Shown: in pieces, positions 15,206 to 23,904 of the stretch
How the letters are laid out: each line of letters starts with the position of its first letter
Numbering within the stretch: position 1 is the first letter of the stretch
NCBI GenBank assembly: GCA_946616365.1
Contig: CAMOIX010000022.1
Span: 1 to 34,949, forward strand
DNA length: 34,949 nt
Reading direction: 5' to 3'
Source of the DNA: AC2028 sp002373595
GTDB taxonomy: Bacteria > Bacillota > Clostridia > Lachnospirales > Lachnospiraceae
Translations under genes and position numbers: made by a program
Notes under the pieces: generated by a model
What the model saw: only the letters and a program-made list of their open reading frames with translations
What the model was told of the DNA's origin: nothing
Databases searched by the model: none

Positions 15206-17806
15206 ATGAAATTACACGAAAAAATATTCGGAACACACAGTGAGAGAGAGTTAAAGAGGATCATCCCTCTTGTAGACAAGATCGAGTCGCTTCGCCCTCA
15301 GATGCTTGAGCTTTCGGACGAGGAACTTAAGGGCAAGACCGCTGAGTTTAAGGACAGATTGGCCAGGGGAGAGACTCTGGATGACCTCCTTCCCGAGGCA
15401 TATGCGGTCGTCAGAGAGGCTGCACACAGAGTATTTGACTTGAAGCATGATCCCGAGAATGGCATGGAGAACGGAATGGAACATTTCCGCGTCCAGTTGA
15501 TCGGCGGAATCATCCTTCATCAGGGCCGTATCGCCGAGATGAAGACCGGTGAAGGAAAGACTCTCGTATCGACCTGTCCCGCGTACCTCAATGCCCTTGA
15601 GGGAAAGGGAGTCCATGTCGTCACGGTAAACGATTACCTCGCAAAGCGTGATGCAGACTGGATGGGCAGGATCCACAGATTCCTGGGACTTACCGTAGGT
15701 GTCGTACTCAACAGCATGACTCCCGAGGAGCGCCAGGAGGCTTATAACTGCGATATTACCTATGTCACGAACAATGAGCTCGGATTCGACTACCTCCGTG
15801 ACAATATGGTCATCTATAAGGAACAGCTCGTATTAAGGGGCCTTCACTACTGCATCATCGACGAGGTCGACTCCGTTCTCATCGACGAAGCCCGTACGCC
15901 TCTCATCATATCCGGACAGAGCGGCAAATCCACGGCCCTCTATGAGATGTGTGACCTTCTTGCCAGGCAGCTCAAGCGCGGAGATGACATGAAGGAACTC
16001 TCCAAGATGGATGCCATCATGGGTATCGAGCAGGAGGAGACCGGAGACTTCATAGTAAACGAGAAGGATAAGATCATAAACCTCACTGCGGCAGGTATCG
16101 CGAGAGTGGAGCAGTTCTTCCATATCGAAAACCTCGCAGATCCCGAGAATACCGAGATCCAGCACAATATCATACTTGCCTTAAGGGCACATAACCTTAT
16201 GTTCCGCGATCAGGATTACGTCGTAAAGGACGATCAGATCCTCATAGTTGATGAATTCACCGGACGTATCATGCCCGGCAGGAGATATTCGGACGGACTC
16301 CATCAGGCGATCGAGGCCAAGGAGCATGTTAAGGTTAAACGAGAGAGCAAGACCCTTGCCACCATCACATTTCAGAACTTCTTCAATCTCTTTGACAAGA
16401 AGAGCGGTATGACCGGTACGGCTCTTACCGAGGAGAAGGAGTTCCGCGAGATCTACGGAATGGATGTAATAGAGATCCCCACGAACGCACCTATCGCACG
16501 TATCGACAGACAGGATGCGGTTTACAAGACCAAGAGAGAGAAGCTGAATGCTATTCTTAATGCCGTCGAGGAGTCCCATGCTAAGGGGCAGCCCGTCCTC
16601 GTAGGTACGATCAATATCGATGCCAGTGAAGAACTCAGCCGTCTGCTTTCCAAGCGCGGCATCAAGCACGAAGTGCTGAACGCCAAGTTCCACGAGAGAG
16701 AGGCAGAGATAGTCGCTCTGGCAGGCCGTCACGGTGCTGTTACCATCGCTACCAATATGGCGGGTCGTGGTACCGATATCAAGCTTGATCCGGAGGCAAG
16801 GGCAGCAGGCGGACTTCGCATCATCGGTACCGAGAGACACGAGTCACGCCGTATAGACAACCAGCTCCGTGGACGTTCCGGACGTCAGGGAGATCCCGGA
16901 GAGTCGAGATTCTACATCTCTCTTGAGGATGATCTCATGAGACTGTTCGGTTCGGAGAGACTTATCGGTATGTTCAATAACCTCGGAATCCCCGAGGGCC
17001 AGGAGATAGAGCACAAGATGCTCACCAATGCGATCGAATCCGCACAGAAGAAGATCGAGAGCAACAACTTCGCTATCCGTAAGAATCTCCTTGAGTATGA
17101 CCGCGTAATGAGCGAGCAGAGAGAGATCATTTACGAGGAGAGAAAGAAGGTTCTCGACGGCGAGAGCATGCGTGATTATATCTACAAGATGATCACGGAC
17201 ATCTGTGAGAACGCAGTAGATATCAGTATCAATGATGATGTTCCTTTCGAGGAGTGGAATTTCGGAGAGCTCAATACCCTCCTTCTTCCCACTATCCCAT
17301 TAGAGCCTGTTACCGCTGAGCGTATCGGCAAGGTCAAGAAGAACGGACTCAAGCAGAAGCTGAAGGAAGAAGCTGTAAAGCTCTACGAGAGCAAGGAAGC
17401 CGAGTTCCCCGATGCGGAGAAGATCCGCGAGGTCGAGAGAGTTATCCTGCTGCGTGTCATAGACCGCAAGTGGATGGATCATATAGACGATATGGAGATA
17501 CTTCGCCAGGGTGCCGGGCTTGCCGCATTCGGACAGCGTGATCCCCTTGTTGAGTACAAGATGCAGGGTTATGACATGTTCGATGAGATGACCCAGAATA
17601 TCCGTGAGGAGACGGTCAGGACCCTTATGCATATCAAGGTTGAGCAGAAGGTTGAGAGAGAGCAGGTTGCTCAGGTAACCGGTACCAATAAGGACGACAG
17701 CGCATCCAAAGAGCCCACCAAACGCAAGGATGCCAAGATCTATCCCAACGATCCCTGCCCCTGCGGAAGCGGCAAGAAATATAAGCAGTGCTGCGGACGC
17801 AAGTGA
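15206..17806 (+). CDS. secA: Preprotein translocase ATPase SecA
   Basis: 866 aa, the normal length. It is the peripheral ATPase that drives secreted proteins through SecYEG. Walker A is MKTGEGKTLVST (near residue 111) and Walker B is CIIDEVDSVLIDEARTPLIIS. Further blocks are GMTGTALTEEKEFREIY, TIATNMAGRGTDIKL and NQLRGRSGRQGDPGESRFY (helicase motif VI). A C-terminal zinc-binding tail, DPCPCGSGKKYKQCCGRK, binds SecB or ribosomes in other bacteria. Start 15206 has AGGA upstream. prfB follows after 55 nt, the conserved secA-prfB order of Firmicutes. Confidence 0.98.
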   Translation: MKLHEKIFGTHSERELKRIIPLVDKIESLRPQMLELSDEELKGKTAEFKDRLARGETLDDLLPEAYAVVREAAHRVFDLKHDPENGMENGMEHFRVQLIGGIILHQGRIAEMKTGEGKTLVSTCPAYLNALEGKGVHVVTVNDYLAKRDADWMGRIHRFLGLTVGVVLNSMTPEERQEAYNCDITYVTNNELGFDYLRDNMVIYKEQLVLRGLHYCIIDEVDSVLIDEARTPLIISGQSGKSTALYEMCDLLARQLKRGDDMKELSKMDAIMGIEQEETGDFIVNEKDKIINLTAAGIARVEQFFHIENLADPENTEIQHNIILALRAHNLMFRDQDYVVKDDQILIVDEFTGRIMPGRRYSDGLHQAIEAKEHVKVKRESKTLATITFQNFFNLFDKKSGMTGTALTEEKEFREIYGMDVIEIPTNAPIARIDRQDAVYKTKREKLNAILNAVEESHAKGQPVLVGTINIDASEELSRLLSKRGIKHEVLNAKFHEREAEIVALAGRHGAVTIATNMAGRGTDIKLDPEARAAGGLRIIGTERHESRRIDNQLRGRSGRQGDPGESRFYISLEDDLMRLFGSERLIGMFNNLGIPEGQEIEHKMLTNAIESAQKKIESNNFAIRKNLLEYDRVMSEQREIIYEERKKVLDGESMRDYIYKMITDICENAVDISINDDVPFEEWNFGELNTLLLPTIPLEPVTAERIGKVKKNGLKQKLKEEAVKLYESKEAEFPDAEKIREVERVILLRVIDRKWMDHIDDMEILRQGAGLAAFGQRDPLVEYKMQGYDMFDEMTQNIREETVRTLMHIKVEQKVEREQVAQVTGTNKDDSASKEPTKRKDAKIYPNDPCPCGSGKKYKQCCGRK

Positions 17807-17861
17807 CGACGGCGTAAGATCCTGATACATGTAAACGCCGCTTTGAGATGAGATTCAGATC

Positions 17862-19007
17862 ATGATAGTAGAATTAGACCAAATGAAACAGACGATCCTC
17901 CCCTACAAGGACACCCTTAAAGAACTTAAGGGTTCTCTTGATCTGGAGAACAAGGAGAGGAAGATAGAAGAGCTTGAGCGTCAGATGGAAGAGCCCGGAT
18001 TCTGGGACAATCCGGACAAGGCCAATGCCAAGATGAAGGAGCGCGGTGCGATGCGCGAGGCGGTCGACGGTTTCCACAAGCTCAGCACACAGTATGACGA
18101 TATTCTTACACTTATAGAGCTCGGCGAGGAAGATGACGACGAGAGCATGGTGCCCGAGGTAAGGGCGGAACTCGATGAGTTTATCGCGGAGCTTGAGGAG
18201 CTTCGTATTGAGACGCTCCTTTCCGGAGAGTACGACAACTGCAATGCCATCCTTGAACTTAACGCAGGAGCCGGCGGAACCGAGAGCTGTGACTGGTGTT
18301 CGATGCTCTTTAGAATGTACAGCCGCTGGGCTGAGAGAAAGGGATATTCCGTAGAGGTTCTTGATATGCTCGAGGGCGATGAGGCGGGGATCAAGTCCGT
18401 ATCCTTCCAGATAAACGGAATGCATGCATATGGATATTTAAAGTCAGAGAAGGGTGTGCACAGACTCGTGCGCATATCTCCTTTTAACGCTCAGGCAAAG
18501 CGTCAGACTTCATTCGTAAGTCTCGATGTTATGCCCGAGATAGACGACAGCACCGAGGTCGATATCGATGAGAAGGATCTGAAAGTAGATACCTACAGAT
18601 CGAGCGGTGCCGGCGGTCAGCACATCAACAAGACTTCATCCGCAGTCAGGATCACGCATATCCCCACCGGAGTCGTTGTCAGCTGTCAGAACGAGCGAAG
18701 CCAGTTCCAGAACAAGGACAAGGCTATGCAGATGCTCCGTGCCAAGCTGATGATCTTAAAGGCTGAGGCAAATGCGGAAAAGCTTTCGGATATCCGCGGT
18801 GAGGTCAGAGATATAGCATGGGGCAATCAGATCAGATCATATTTCCTTCAGCCCTACACTCTTGTAAAGGATAAGCGTACCGGATACGGCACTCCCGATG
18901 CAAACGGAGTTCTCGACGGTAAACTGGATCCCTTCATCACCGAATACCTCAAGTGGAAGAGTACCGGCGGAGCCGAGGTCGGCGACGACGGCGAAGATCC
19001 GGAATAA
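17862..19007 (+). CDS. prfB: Peptide chain release factor 2, encoded in one frame
   Basis: 381 aa. It ends translation at UGA and UAA. The stop-recognition motif SPF (in RISPFNAQAKRQT) identifies RF2, not RF1; the catalytic GGQ is in SSGAGGQHINKT. The N-terminal helical domain (1-115) is intact. Most bacterial prfB genes need a programmed +1 shift at CTT TGA near codon 26. Here codon 26 is CTT (17937-17939), directly followed by GAT, so the in-frame TGA is absent and the gene reads straight through. An AAGGG (17928-17932) remains 4 nt upstream, as in the shift signal. The ribosome site is weak. Confidence 0.97.
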   Translation: MIVELDQMKQTILPYKDTLKELKGSLDLENKERKIEELERQMEEPGFWDNPDKANAKMKERGAMREAVDGFHKLSTQYDDILTLIELGEEDDDESMVPEVRAELDEFIAELEELRIETLLSGEYDNCNAILELNAGAGGTESCDWCSMLFRMYSRWAERKGYSVEVLDMLEGDEAGIKSVSFQINGMHAYGYLKSEKGVHRLVRISPFNAQAKRQTSFVSLDVMPEIDDSTEVDIDEKDLKVDTYRSSGAGGQHINKTSSAVRITHIPTGVVVSCQNERSQFQNKDKAMQMLRAKLMILKAEANAEKLSDIRGEVRDIAWGNQIRSYFLQPYTLVKDKRTGYGTPDANGVLDGKLDPFITEYLKWKSTGGAEVGDDGEDPE

Positions 19008-19031
19008 CAGCGGATTGACCGCTGCACTTTT
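19008..19031 (+). terminator. Weak terminator after prfB
   Basis: CAGCGG (19008-19013) pairs with CCGCTG (19019-19024) around ATTGA, followed by CACTTTT. The stem starts within 1 nt of the prfB stop and contains the -35 (TTGACC) of the next gene's promoter. Confidence 0.5.
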
Positions 19032-19044
19032 CCTGTGATACAAT
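19015..19044 (+). promoter_or_regulatory. Promoter of the DUF4190-like gene
   Basis: TTGACC (19015-19020), 18-nt spacer, TACAAT (19039-19044) with an upstream TGTG (TGA extended form). The predicted start is about 19051, giving a leader of only about 12 nt. Confidence 0.65.
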
Positions 19045-19062
19045 CTGAATGGGAAAGTACCT

Positions 19063-19407
19063 ATGACGGATTTTGACAGTTTTATGCAGATGCGGGGACA
19101 AAAGGGCAGAAAAGCTTTTGCCATGGCCTCATTTATATGCGGACTCATTTCGCTGCTTACGATCTGTACCGGGTTGCTCCCGATACCGTTCGGTGCCTTA
19201 AGTATATTGTTTGCACTTCTCTTCTCAAGGGAAAACGAGAAGACCAATCCGCTCACAATATGCGGCATTGCCCTTTCGGTACTGGGCATCGCAGCAGGAG
19301 TGATCCTTACAGCATATGCCTTTTATATGCTGAAGTACAATCCCGAGTTCTACGAATACATGAACAGAATGTCAATGCAGTTATACGGTATGCCGCTCCC
19401 GTACTGA
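19063..19407 (+). CDS. DUF4190-like small membrane protein
   Basis: 114 aa. A short polar N-terminus (with GQKGRKAFAMAS) precedes two to three hydrophobic segments (about 20-50, SFICGLISLLTICTGLLPIPFGALSILFALLF, and 65-90, ICGIALSVLGIAAGVILTAYAFYML). The AxASxxxGxxS start of the first helix and the Gly-rich second helix fit the DUF4190 group, whose function is unknown. It has its own promoter. It reads toward the metallopeptidase-like gene 67 nt downstream and may share its transcript. Confidence 0.7.
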   Translation: MTDFDSFMQMRGQKGRKAFAMASFICGLISLLTICTGLLPIPFGALSILFALLFSRENEKTNPLTICGIALSVLGIAAGVILTAYAFYMLKYNPEFYEYMNRMSMQLYGMPLPY

Positions 19408-19474
19408 TGCGGCCGGTAAGAGTTTATCCGGAAAGGATTCGAACAAGGCAAAGGATTGCCGGAAAGGAGTATGT

Positions 19475-19987
19475 ATGATATCTCCTATTAGCGGATACAA
19501 CACATCATCGGCTTCGCTGCAGAAAATGCAGTATATCTCCCCGTATGAGGAGAAGAAGGCCAAAGAGGAACATGACGAGCTCCTCGAGAAGATCGGTGTA
19601 AAGAAAAAAGAAAAAGATCCTCACGATCCTGCCTGCGAGTGCGAGACATGTAAGCGACGCAAGTACAAGGACGGATCGAACGAGATGGTCTCCTTCAAGA
19701 CCGCTCAGCACATCTCCCCTGAAGCCGCTGCTTCCAGAGTGAGGGCGCATGAGCAGGAGCATGTATCCAATGCATACTCCAGCGCCGCAATGAAGGGCGG
19801 CAAGGTAATACAGGCTTCCGTATCCATTCATACAGCGGTTTGCCCCGAGTGCGGAAGGACATATGTATCGGGTGGAGAGACCAGGACTCAGATCAAGTAT
19901 TACAACGAAGACAATCCTTATCAGAAGGAGCTTAAGTCGGCCGATCAGGGTAAGTATCGGGGAATGAATTTCGACGCAGCAGTATAA
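19475..19987 (+). CDS. SprA-related putative zinc metallopeptidase
   Basis: 170 aa. An HExxH zinc site, H92-E93-Q-E-H96, lies in RVRAHEQEHVSNA. This is the core of the SprA-related putative metalloprotease family. Two Cys pairs or triplets flank it (C54, C56, C59 in CECETC; C123, C126 in CPECG) and probably form a structural zinc knuckle. The first 50 residues are charged and helical. No signal peptide is visible, so it should be cytosolic unless exported another way. The substrate is unknown. ATG 19475 follows AAAGGAG. The next gene starts 1 nt after its stop. Confidence 0.78.
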   Translation: MISPISGYNTSSASLQKMQYISPYEEKKAKEEHDELLEKIGVKKKEKDPHDPACECETCKRRKYKDGSNEMVSFKTAQHISPEAAASRVRAHEQEHVSNAYSSAAMKGGKVIQASVSIHTAVCPECGRTYVSGGETRTQIKYYNEDNPYQKELKSADQGKYRGMNFDAAV

Positions 19988-19988
19988 T

Positions 19989-20753
19989 ATGAGCATTTCC
20001 GCAAAGACAGTAAAAGAAAAAGCATTAAACATACTTGCAGGGCGGTTTTCGCCCTGCATTTCTCTTAATATGTCATATTTCTTTTTTGGATATATGGCAC
20101 TTGTGCTCTGGATGAATGCCGCCGGATCGATCGTCGGACACATCGCTCCCGGAGACTATTCGCCCGTTACTCTCATCGTACGTGCCGCGGTGTCATATCT
20201 TCTGTTTGCATTTGCGCTTATAGTCCTCAGAGTGATGCTTGCGGGAGTCAGTCTCTTTTACCTGTCACTTACGAGCGGAAGTCAGATGCTTCCCTATTCG
20301 CTCTTTTACGGATTCAGGGAGAACTTCTCGAGATCGTTTGTGATCTCACTCGGAGTATTCGGCCCCAAAGCACTCTGTGCCCTTCCTTTTAATGTCCTGT
20401 ATGAGCTTTATGACAAGACGAAGGATGAGAAACTTATGATCGCATCGATAGTTTCTTTTATCTTTGCCCTCCTTGGAGAACTGTATTTCTCACTCAGATT
20501 CAACATGTCATTTTTCATGATGCATGATTTCCCCAGGCTCGGCGCAGCCGGGATCCTCAGGGAATGCTCAAAAAAAATGAAGAGTCGCATGGGCGATCTC
20601 TTCAGATTGTACATTCAGCTTGTTCCCTATTATTTTTTCGGGATCCTTTCCTTCGGAATAGGACTCCTTTGGACTATGCCCCTTGTCTGGGAGAGTATGG
20701 CTGTCTTTTATCTGGATATGATGAAAAAGGAACCTGTTAATTCTCAGGAGTAA
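19989..20753 (+). CDS. DUF975-family integral membrane protein
   Basis: 254 aa with about five to six membrane segments: around 25-45, 62-92, 115-135, 150-170 and 205-240. The block FFMMHDFPRLGAAGILRECSKKMKSRMGDLFRLYIQ followed by a Gly-rich last helix (GILSFGIGLLWTMPL) is typical of DUF975. Function is unknown. The start is coupled to the metallopeptidase gene upstream (1 nt apart). Its last 17 nt overlap the end of the convergent minus-strand gene, and there is no terminator hairpin between them. Confidence 0.8.
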   Translation: MSISAKTVKEKALNILAGRFSPCISLNMSYFFFGYMALVLWMNAAGSIVGHIAPGDYSPVTLIVRAAVSYLLFAFALIVLRVMLAGVSLFYLSLTSGSQMLPYSLFYGFRENFSRSFVISLGVFGPKALCALPFNVLYELYDKTKDEKLMIASIVSFIFALLGELYFSLRFNMSFFMMHDFPRLGAAGILRECSKKMKSRMGDLFRLYIQLVPYYFFGILSFGIGLLWTMPLVWESMAVFYLDMMKKEPVNSQE

Positions 20754-22410
20754 ATCTCTTTTCCAGTTCCTCGGCAGGTTTGAATCCGTCCGCATACGAA
20801 TCGCCGAGCATCTCAAATTCGTCGTTGTATCCGCCCGCTGACGGGAAAGGATCGTATCCCGTCAGATCCATATCGTTGGATGCGTAGAACCCGTGTCCGT
20901 CCACTTCATAGAGATATGTGTCATAAGTGCCGTAATCCTGCTGCGTGATATAGTTGGGATTATCGGAGAAAAGGATCACAAATCCCAAAAGGAAATACAT
21001 CTTGTAAATGAGGAATGCTCCCGTGAAGGATGCGAGAAGAACGGGTGCCGATCTTCGGAAGAGTTTTTTCGTTGAGAGTATTCCGTAAACGGTTCCAAAC
21101 ATTATGCAGGGAAGCATAATGATAAAGCTGCGTCCGTATCTGATAAGGGGCGATGACAGAAACCATACGGCAAAAGCCATTATCGCAACAAACTGCGTAT
21201 AGAGCAGCATGTTGCGGTATTTTTTTTGCAGCGCAAGGCATAACCATATAAAGATGCCTGCCATGCTCAATATAAAGAAGATCCTGTCAGTCCTTCCTAT
21301 CCCGGAAAGCCATCCGGGGAACCATTCAGTAAGCTTAAGGTCTGCTGCCTGATAGAGATCCGATCCTCTTCCGTAAGCGATGATATATTTGGAGTCAATG
21401 ATCGCCAGTCCCTCCGGAATCCTCCAGGGTACCTTTATGAATCCCAATGCTCTTGAGGGATAGAAGAACCATCCCGACAGGAGAAATCCTCTTATGAAAT
21501 ATGGAACAGTCATCACCAGAGCGGTAATGATGCAAGTGATGAGAGGTTTTCTCTCTTTCTTTTTGATGTATCCGACGAAAGGAGGGATGCATATAAGGAC
21601 AAGAGGCGCGGCCGAGAGCTTGAATGTCACGGCCAGTATCGAGAACAGTGCAGGAAATGAGTACTTGTCGAGGTCGGCTTTTATCTCAAACAGATCGATG
21701 CATTTGATGATCACATATACGTATGCGAGCATCGTGAAATAATCGGATGCAGGGGACACGATCTCATCGCATATGTCAAATATATAATACAGTCCCGCTA
21801 TCCTTGCGAAGTCGGAGATCCTGACTTTTCTGTCAAAAAAGATATGTCCGATCCGCAAGGCTGAGCAGGCGACGATAAGCGCCATATATCCGGCACATAC
21901 ATGATATGACTGGCCGTTTATAAATGAGAGCGCATACAGCGCAGTGAGTGCAAATGATGAGCTGTTGTACCCCAGCCTGATATGGACATTGCCCAGTCCT
22001 TTGACCGTGCCGAAGCTTTCGAGCCAATGGACAGACTGGGCATGGTACAGATCTGAGTCTATATGCATATATCCTCTGGAACTGCAGTATGAAAGGATGA
22101 TCGCAGCGATGACGACCAGAGATATCTGAAGCGGGCCCGGCTTTCCGGCAGGTATCGCGATCTTTTTCCTTATCATGATAAACGCACATACGAGCGATAT
22201 GATGATGAGTAAGATGTTCGCTGCCAGAGAGAGCCTTCCGAAGAGACTGAAAAGCTGTGCATAAACCGTAGCGATAAGTATACCGAATGCGGCAACATCC
22301 TCAGTGCGTAAAAAGCTCCTGTCTTTACCGTAGAGATAAGACAAAAAGACCGAAGCGATCGGGATCGTAGTAAGTGCTATATATATCCATATCAGTAATA
22401 CAGCTGTCAA
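20737..22410 (-). CDS. Polytopic membrane protein, LIC_10190-type (GT-C-like)
   Basis: 557 aa with about 11 to 13 predicted membrane segments. The first large outside loop has HIDSDLYHAQSVHWLESF and GLGNVHIRLGYNSSSFALT. The Asp-x-x-x-Tyr-His block, with the following Gly-Asn, is the hallmark I associate with LIC_10190-family proteins. Their layout recalls GT-C glycosyltransferases, but no activity is established. A soluble C-terminal tail of about 60 residues ends the protein. The likely start is TTG 22410, 1 nt after the ribU stop, with AAAGG as ribosome site, so translation is coupled to ribU and the transcript runs from the FMN riboswitch promoter. Confidence 0.75.
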   Translation of the reverse strand: MTAVLLIWIYIALTTIPIASVFLSYLYGKDRSFLRTEDVAAFGILIATVYAQLFSLFGRLSLAANILLIIISLVCAFIMIRKKIAIPAGKPGPLQISLVVIAAIILSYCSSRGYMHIDSDLYHAQSVHWLESFGTVKGLGNVHIRLGYNSSSFALTALYALSFINGQSYHVCAGYMALIVACSALRIGHIFFDRKVRISDFARIAGLYYIFDICDEIVSPASDYFTMLAYVYVIIKCIDLFEIKADLDKYSFPALFSILAVTFKLSAAPLVLICIPPFVGYIKKKERKPLITCIITALVMTVPYFIRGFLLSGWFFYPSRALGFIKVPWRIPEGLAIIDSKYIIAYGRGSDLYQAADLKLTEWFPGWLSGIGRTDRIFFILSMAGIFIWLCLALQKKYRNMLLYTQFVAIMAFAVWFLSSPLIRYGRSFIIMLPCIMFGTVYGILSTKKLFRRSAPVLLASFTGAFLIYKMYFLLGFVILFSDNPNYITQQDYGTYDTYLYEVDGHGFYASNDMDLTGYDPFPSAGGYNDEFEMLGDSYADGFKPAEELEKRFTPEN

Positions 22411-22411
22411 A

Positions 22412-23158
22412 TCATCTGCCTTTCATGATGGGACTGATCTTTTTGTATATCAGCAGCGTGAGAATGCTGACCGATGTGCCTTTTATCAGATTGAGAGGAG
22501 CGACACAGGCCATGACGAAACTTACTGTATTTCCGTGACCTGCAAAAGGATTGACCTTTTCGCCCATCTCAAGTATGGCTTCCAACGGCATTTTGTAAAG
22601 AGCCGCAAATGCGGGAAGCAGATAGAGAGCGTTAAATGCGGTTCCGAATACGGTCATGGTTGCGGTTCCCGCGATGAGACCCTTCAACGCTCCTGATTTT
22701 GTTTTCTTAAAAGAATAAACAGATACCGCCGGAAGTACGAAGCTGCAGCCTACCGTAAAGTTTGCAAGCTCACCGACCATCGCGGTGGAACTTCCTCCGG
22801 TTATAAGCTTTAGCAGGATCTTCATGAATTCGATGGTCACGGCAGCAACGGGACCGAATGCAAAACCTCCCACGAGGGGTGCTATCTCACTGAAATCCAG
22901 CTTGTAGAAGCCGGGAGCGAAGGGCATCGGGATCTCAAGGAGCATAAGTATCCTTGCAACGGCCGAAAGCATACCGATAACCACTATCTTTCTGGTATAA
23001 GCGGTTGTCGGGGACTTTGTGTCACGCTCAGATGCTTTGATCCTGTTTTCGGAGAATTTTTCGATCAATGTCGCAATGACGAACATCATCGCAATGATCA
23101 CGAGAAAGCCAATGGCATATCTCAGGTTTTTAGAAACGAGCTCACAGAAATTACGCAT
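22412..23158 (-). CDS. ribU: ECF transporter S component, riboflavin-type (RibU)
   Basis: 248 aa. An extra N-terminal TM helix (14-32) and a charged linker precede the S-component core of six helices. The core has ARILMLLEIPMPFAPGFYKLDFSEI, GGFAFGPVAAVTIEFMKILLKL and VGELANFTVGCSFVLPA. The LDFSE and GELANF blocks belong to RibU-like substrate-binding subunits, which work with a shared EcfT/EcfA module encoded elsewhere. The FMN riboswitch directly upstream makes riboflavin the likely cargo. The start at 23158 is preceded by AGGAGG, which lies inside the riboswitch P1 helix. Confidence 0.88.
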   Translation of the reverse strand: MRNFCELVSKNLRYAIGFLVIIAMMFVIATLIEKFSENRIKASERDTKSPTTAYTRKIVVIGMLSAVARILMLLEIPMPFAPGFYKLDFSEIAPLVGGFAFGPVAAVTIEFMKILLKLITGGSSTAMVGELANFTVGCSFVLPAVSVYSFKKTKSGALKGLIAGTATMTVFGTAFNALYLLPAFAALYKMPLEAILEMGEKVNPFAGHGNTVSFVMACVAPLNLIKGTSVSILTLLIYKKISPIMKGR

Positions 23159-23165
23159 AATGTTT

Positions 23166-23285
23166 ACCTCCTACCATCCGGACTGTACCGTTGGTAACGG
23201 AATCTAACCGTTTCAGCCGTATCGCTGCGCAGCGACCGGGTTGCGGACTGTACCGCCAGTCGGGAATCTCACCCTGCCTCGAAGT
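23166..23285 (-). promoter_or_regulatory. FMN riboswitch (RFN element)
   Basis: The minus strand carries the conserved RFN parts in order: GAGGCAGGGTGAGATTCCCG, GGCGGTACAGTCCGC, a variable hairpin (GTCGCTGCGCAGCGAT), GGCTGAAACGGTTAGATTCC, then ACGGTACAGTCCGGATGG. P1 can form between ACTTC (complement of 23281-23285) and GAGGT (complement of 23166-23170). The 3' P1 strand overlaps the ribU ribosome site AGGAGG. FMN binding should therefore hide the ribosome site and block ribU translation, with no terminator needed. Confidence 0.93.
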
Positions 23286-23301
23286 TTACAGTTACCGTGA
23301 G

Positions 23302-23330
23302 ATTATACCCCGAAACATTCGGATAATCAA
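23302..23330 (-). promoter_or_regulatory. Promoter of the ribU transcript
   Basis: On the minus strand TTGATT (23330-23325), 17-nt spacer, TATAAT (23307-23302). The predicted start lies just upstream of the RFN element. Confidence 0.8.
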
Positions 23331-23355
23331 GGGATTTGGGAGACACCCTTTCGGT

Positions 23356-23384
23356 TTGATTTTTTCCCTCCGTTGAGATAAAAT
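23356..23384 (+). promoter_or_regulatory. Promoter of the ycxB-tsa-ispD operon
   Basis: TTGATT (23356-23361), 17-nt spacer, TAAAAT (23379-23384). It is divergent from the ribU promoter, and the two -35 boxes are 25 nt apart. Confidence 0.65.
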
Positions 23385-23430
23385 AAAGTGATTTATTGTA
23401 GATAAATATGCCCTTTTGAGAGACGGACGG

Positions 23431-23904
23431 ATGATCGAATTTGAAGTGACATTAAGGTCTTCGGATCTGTTTGATTACAATATGAAGCACAGCTACAGCA
23501 ACCCTGTTGTCGTGCTGGCGTCTGCACTTGCCTGTGCGGGTGTGGCTGTTGGGATATATAAGCAGAATTACCCGCTCCTTGTGATAGCGGTATTCTTGCT
23601 GGTTTACCAGCCGGCGACGCTTTTTATCCGCTGCTTTTTGAAGGGAAAGCTCCCCATTATGAAGACGCCTTTCAGGTATACGATGAGCGACGAGGGCGTG
23701 ACGGTAGAGCAGGGCGAGCATAAGCAGACTCTCCCCTGGGAGCATATGTACAAGGCTTCGTCCACCGGAAAGAGTATACTTCTGTATTCCTCGCCCGCAG
23801 CGGCTTTTGTATTTCCGAGAGACCAGCTCGGAGACAAGGAAGGTGCGGTGATACTTTCCATATGTACTCATATGGATCCCGCAAAAGTGAGGATAAAGTC
23901 GTGA
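23431..23904 (+). CDS. YcxB-like membrane protein
   Basis: 157 aa. The N-terminus EFEVTLRSSDLFDYNMKHSYSNP, two adjacent membrane helices (about 28-72) and a C-terminal domain with YTMSDEGVTVEQGEHKQTLPWEHMYKA fit the YcxB-like family. The C-terminal part is probably a PH-like cytosolic domain. Function is unknown. ATG 23431 is preferred over TTG 23416 because family members start close to the EFxVxL segment, but the ribosome site is weak for both. It is the first gene of the operon, and its stop overlaps the tsaE GTG start. Confidence 0.7.
   Translation: MIEFEVTLRSSDLFDYNMKHSYSNPVVVLASALACAGVAVGIYKQNYPLLVIAVFLLVYQPATLFIRCFLKGKLPIMKTPFRYTMSDEGVTVEQGEHKQTLPWEHMYKASSTGKSILLYSSPAAAFVFPRDQLGDKEGAVILSICTHMDPAKVRIKS

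Noticed and set aside
16181..16840. 219-residue minus-strand open frame inside secA
   Set aside because: It arises from secA codon bias; no recognisable domain.
17809..17856. CGGCGT...ACGCCG inverted repeat between secA and prfB as a terminator
   Set aside because: The loop is about 18 nt and the T-run is only 3 nt. secA and prfB are usually co-transcribed.
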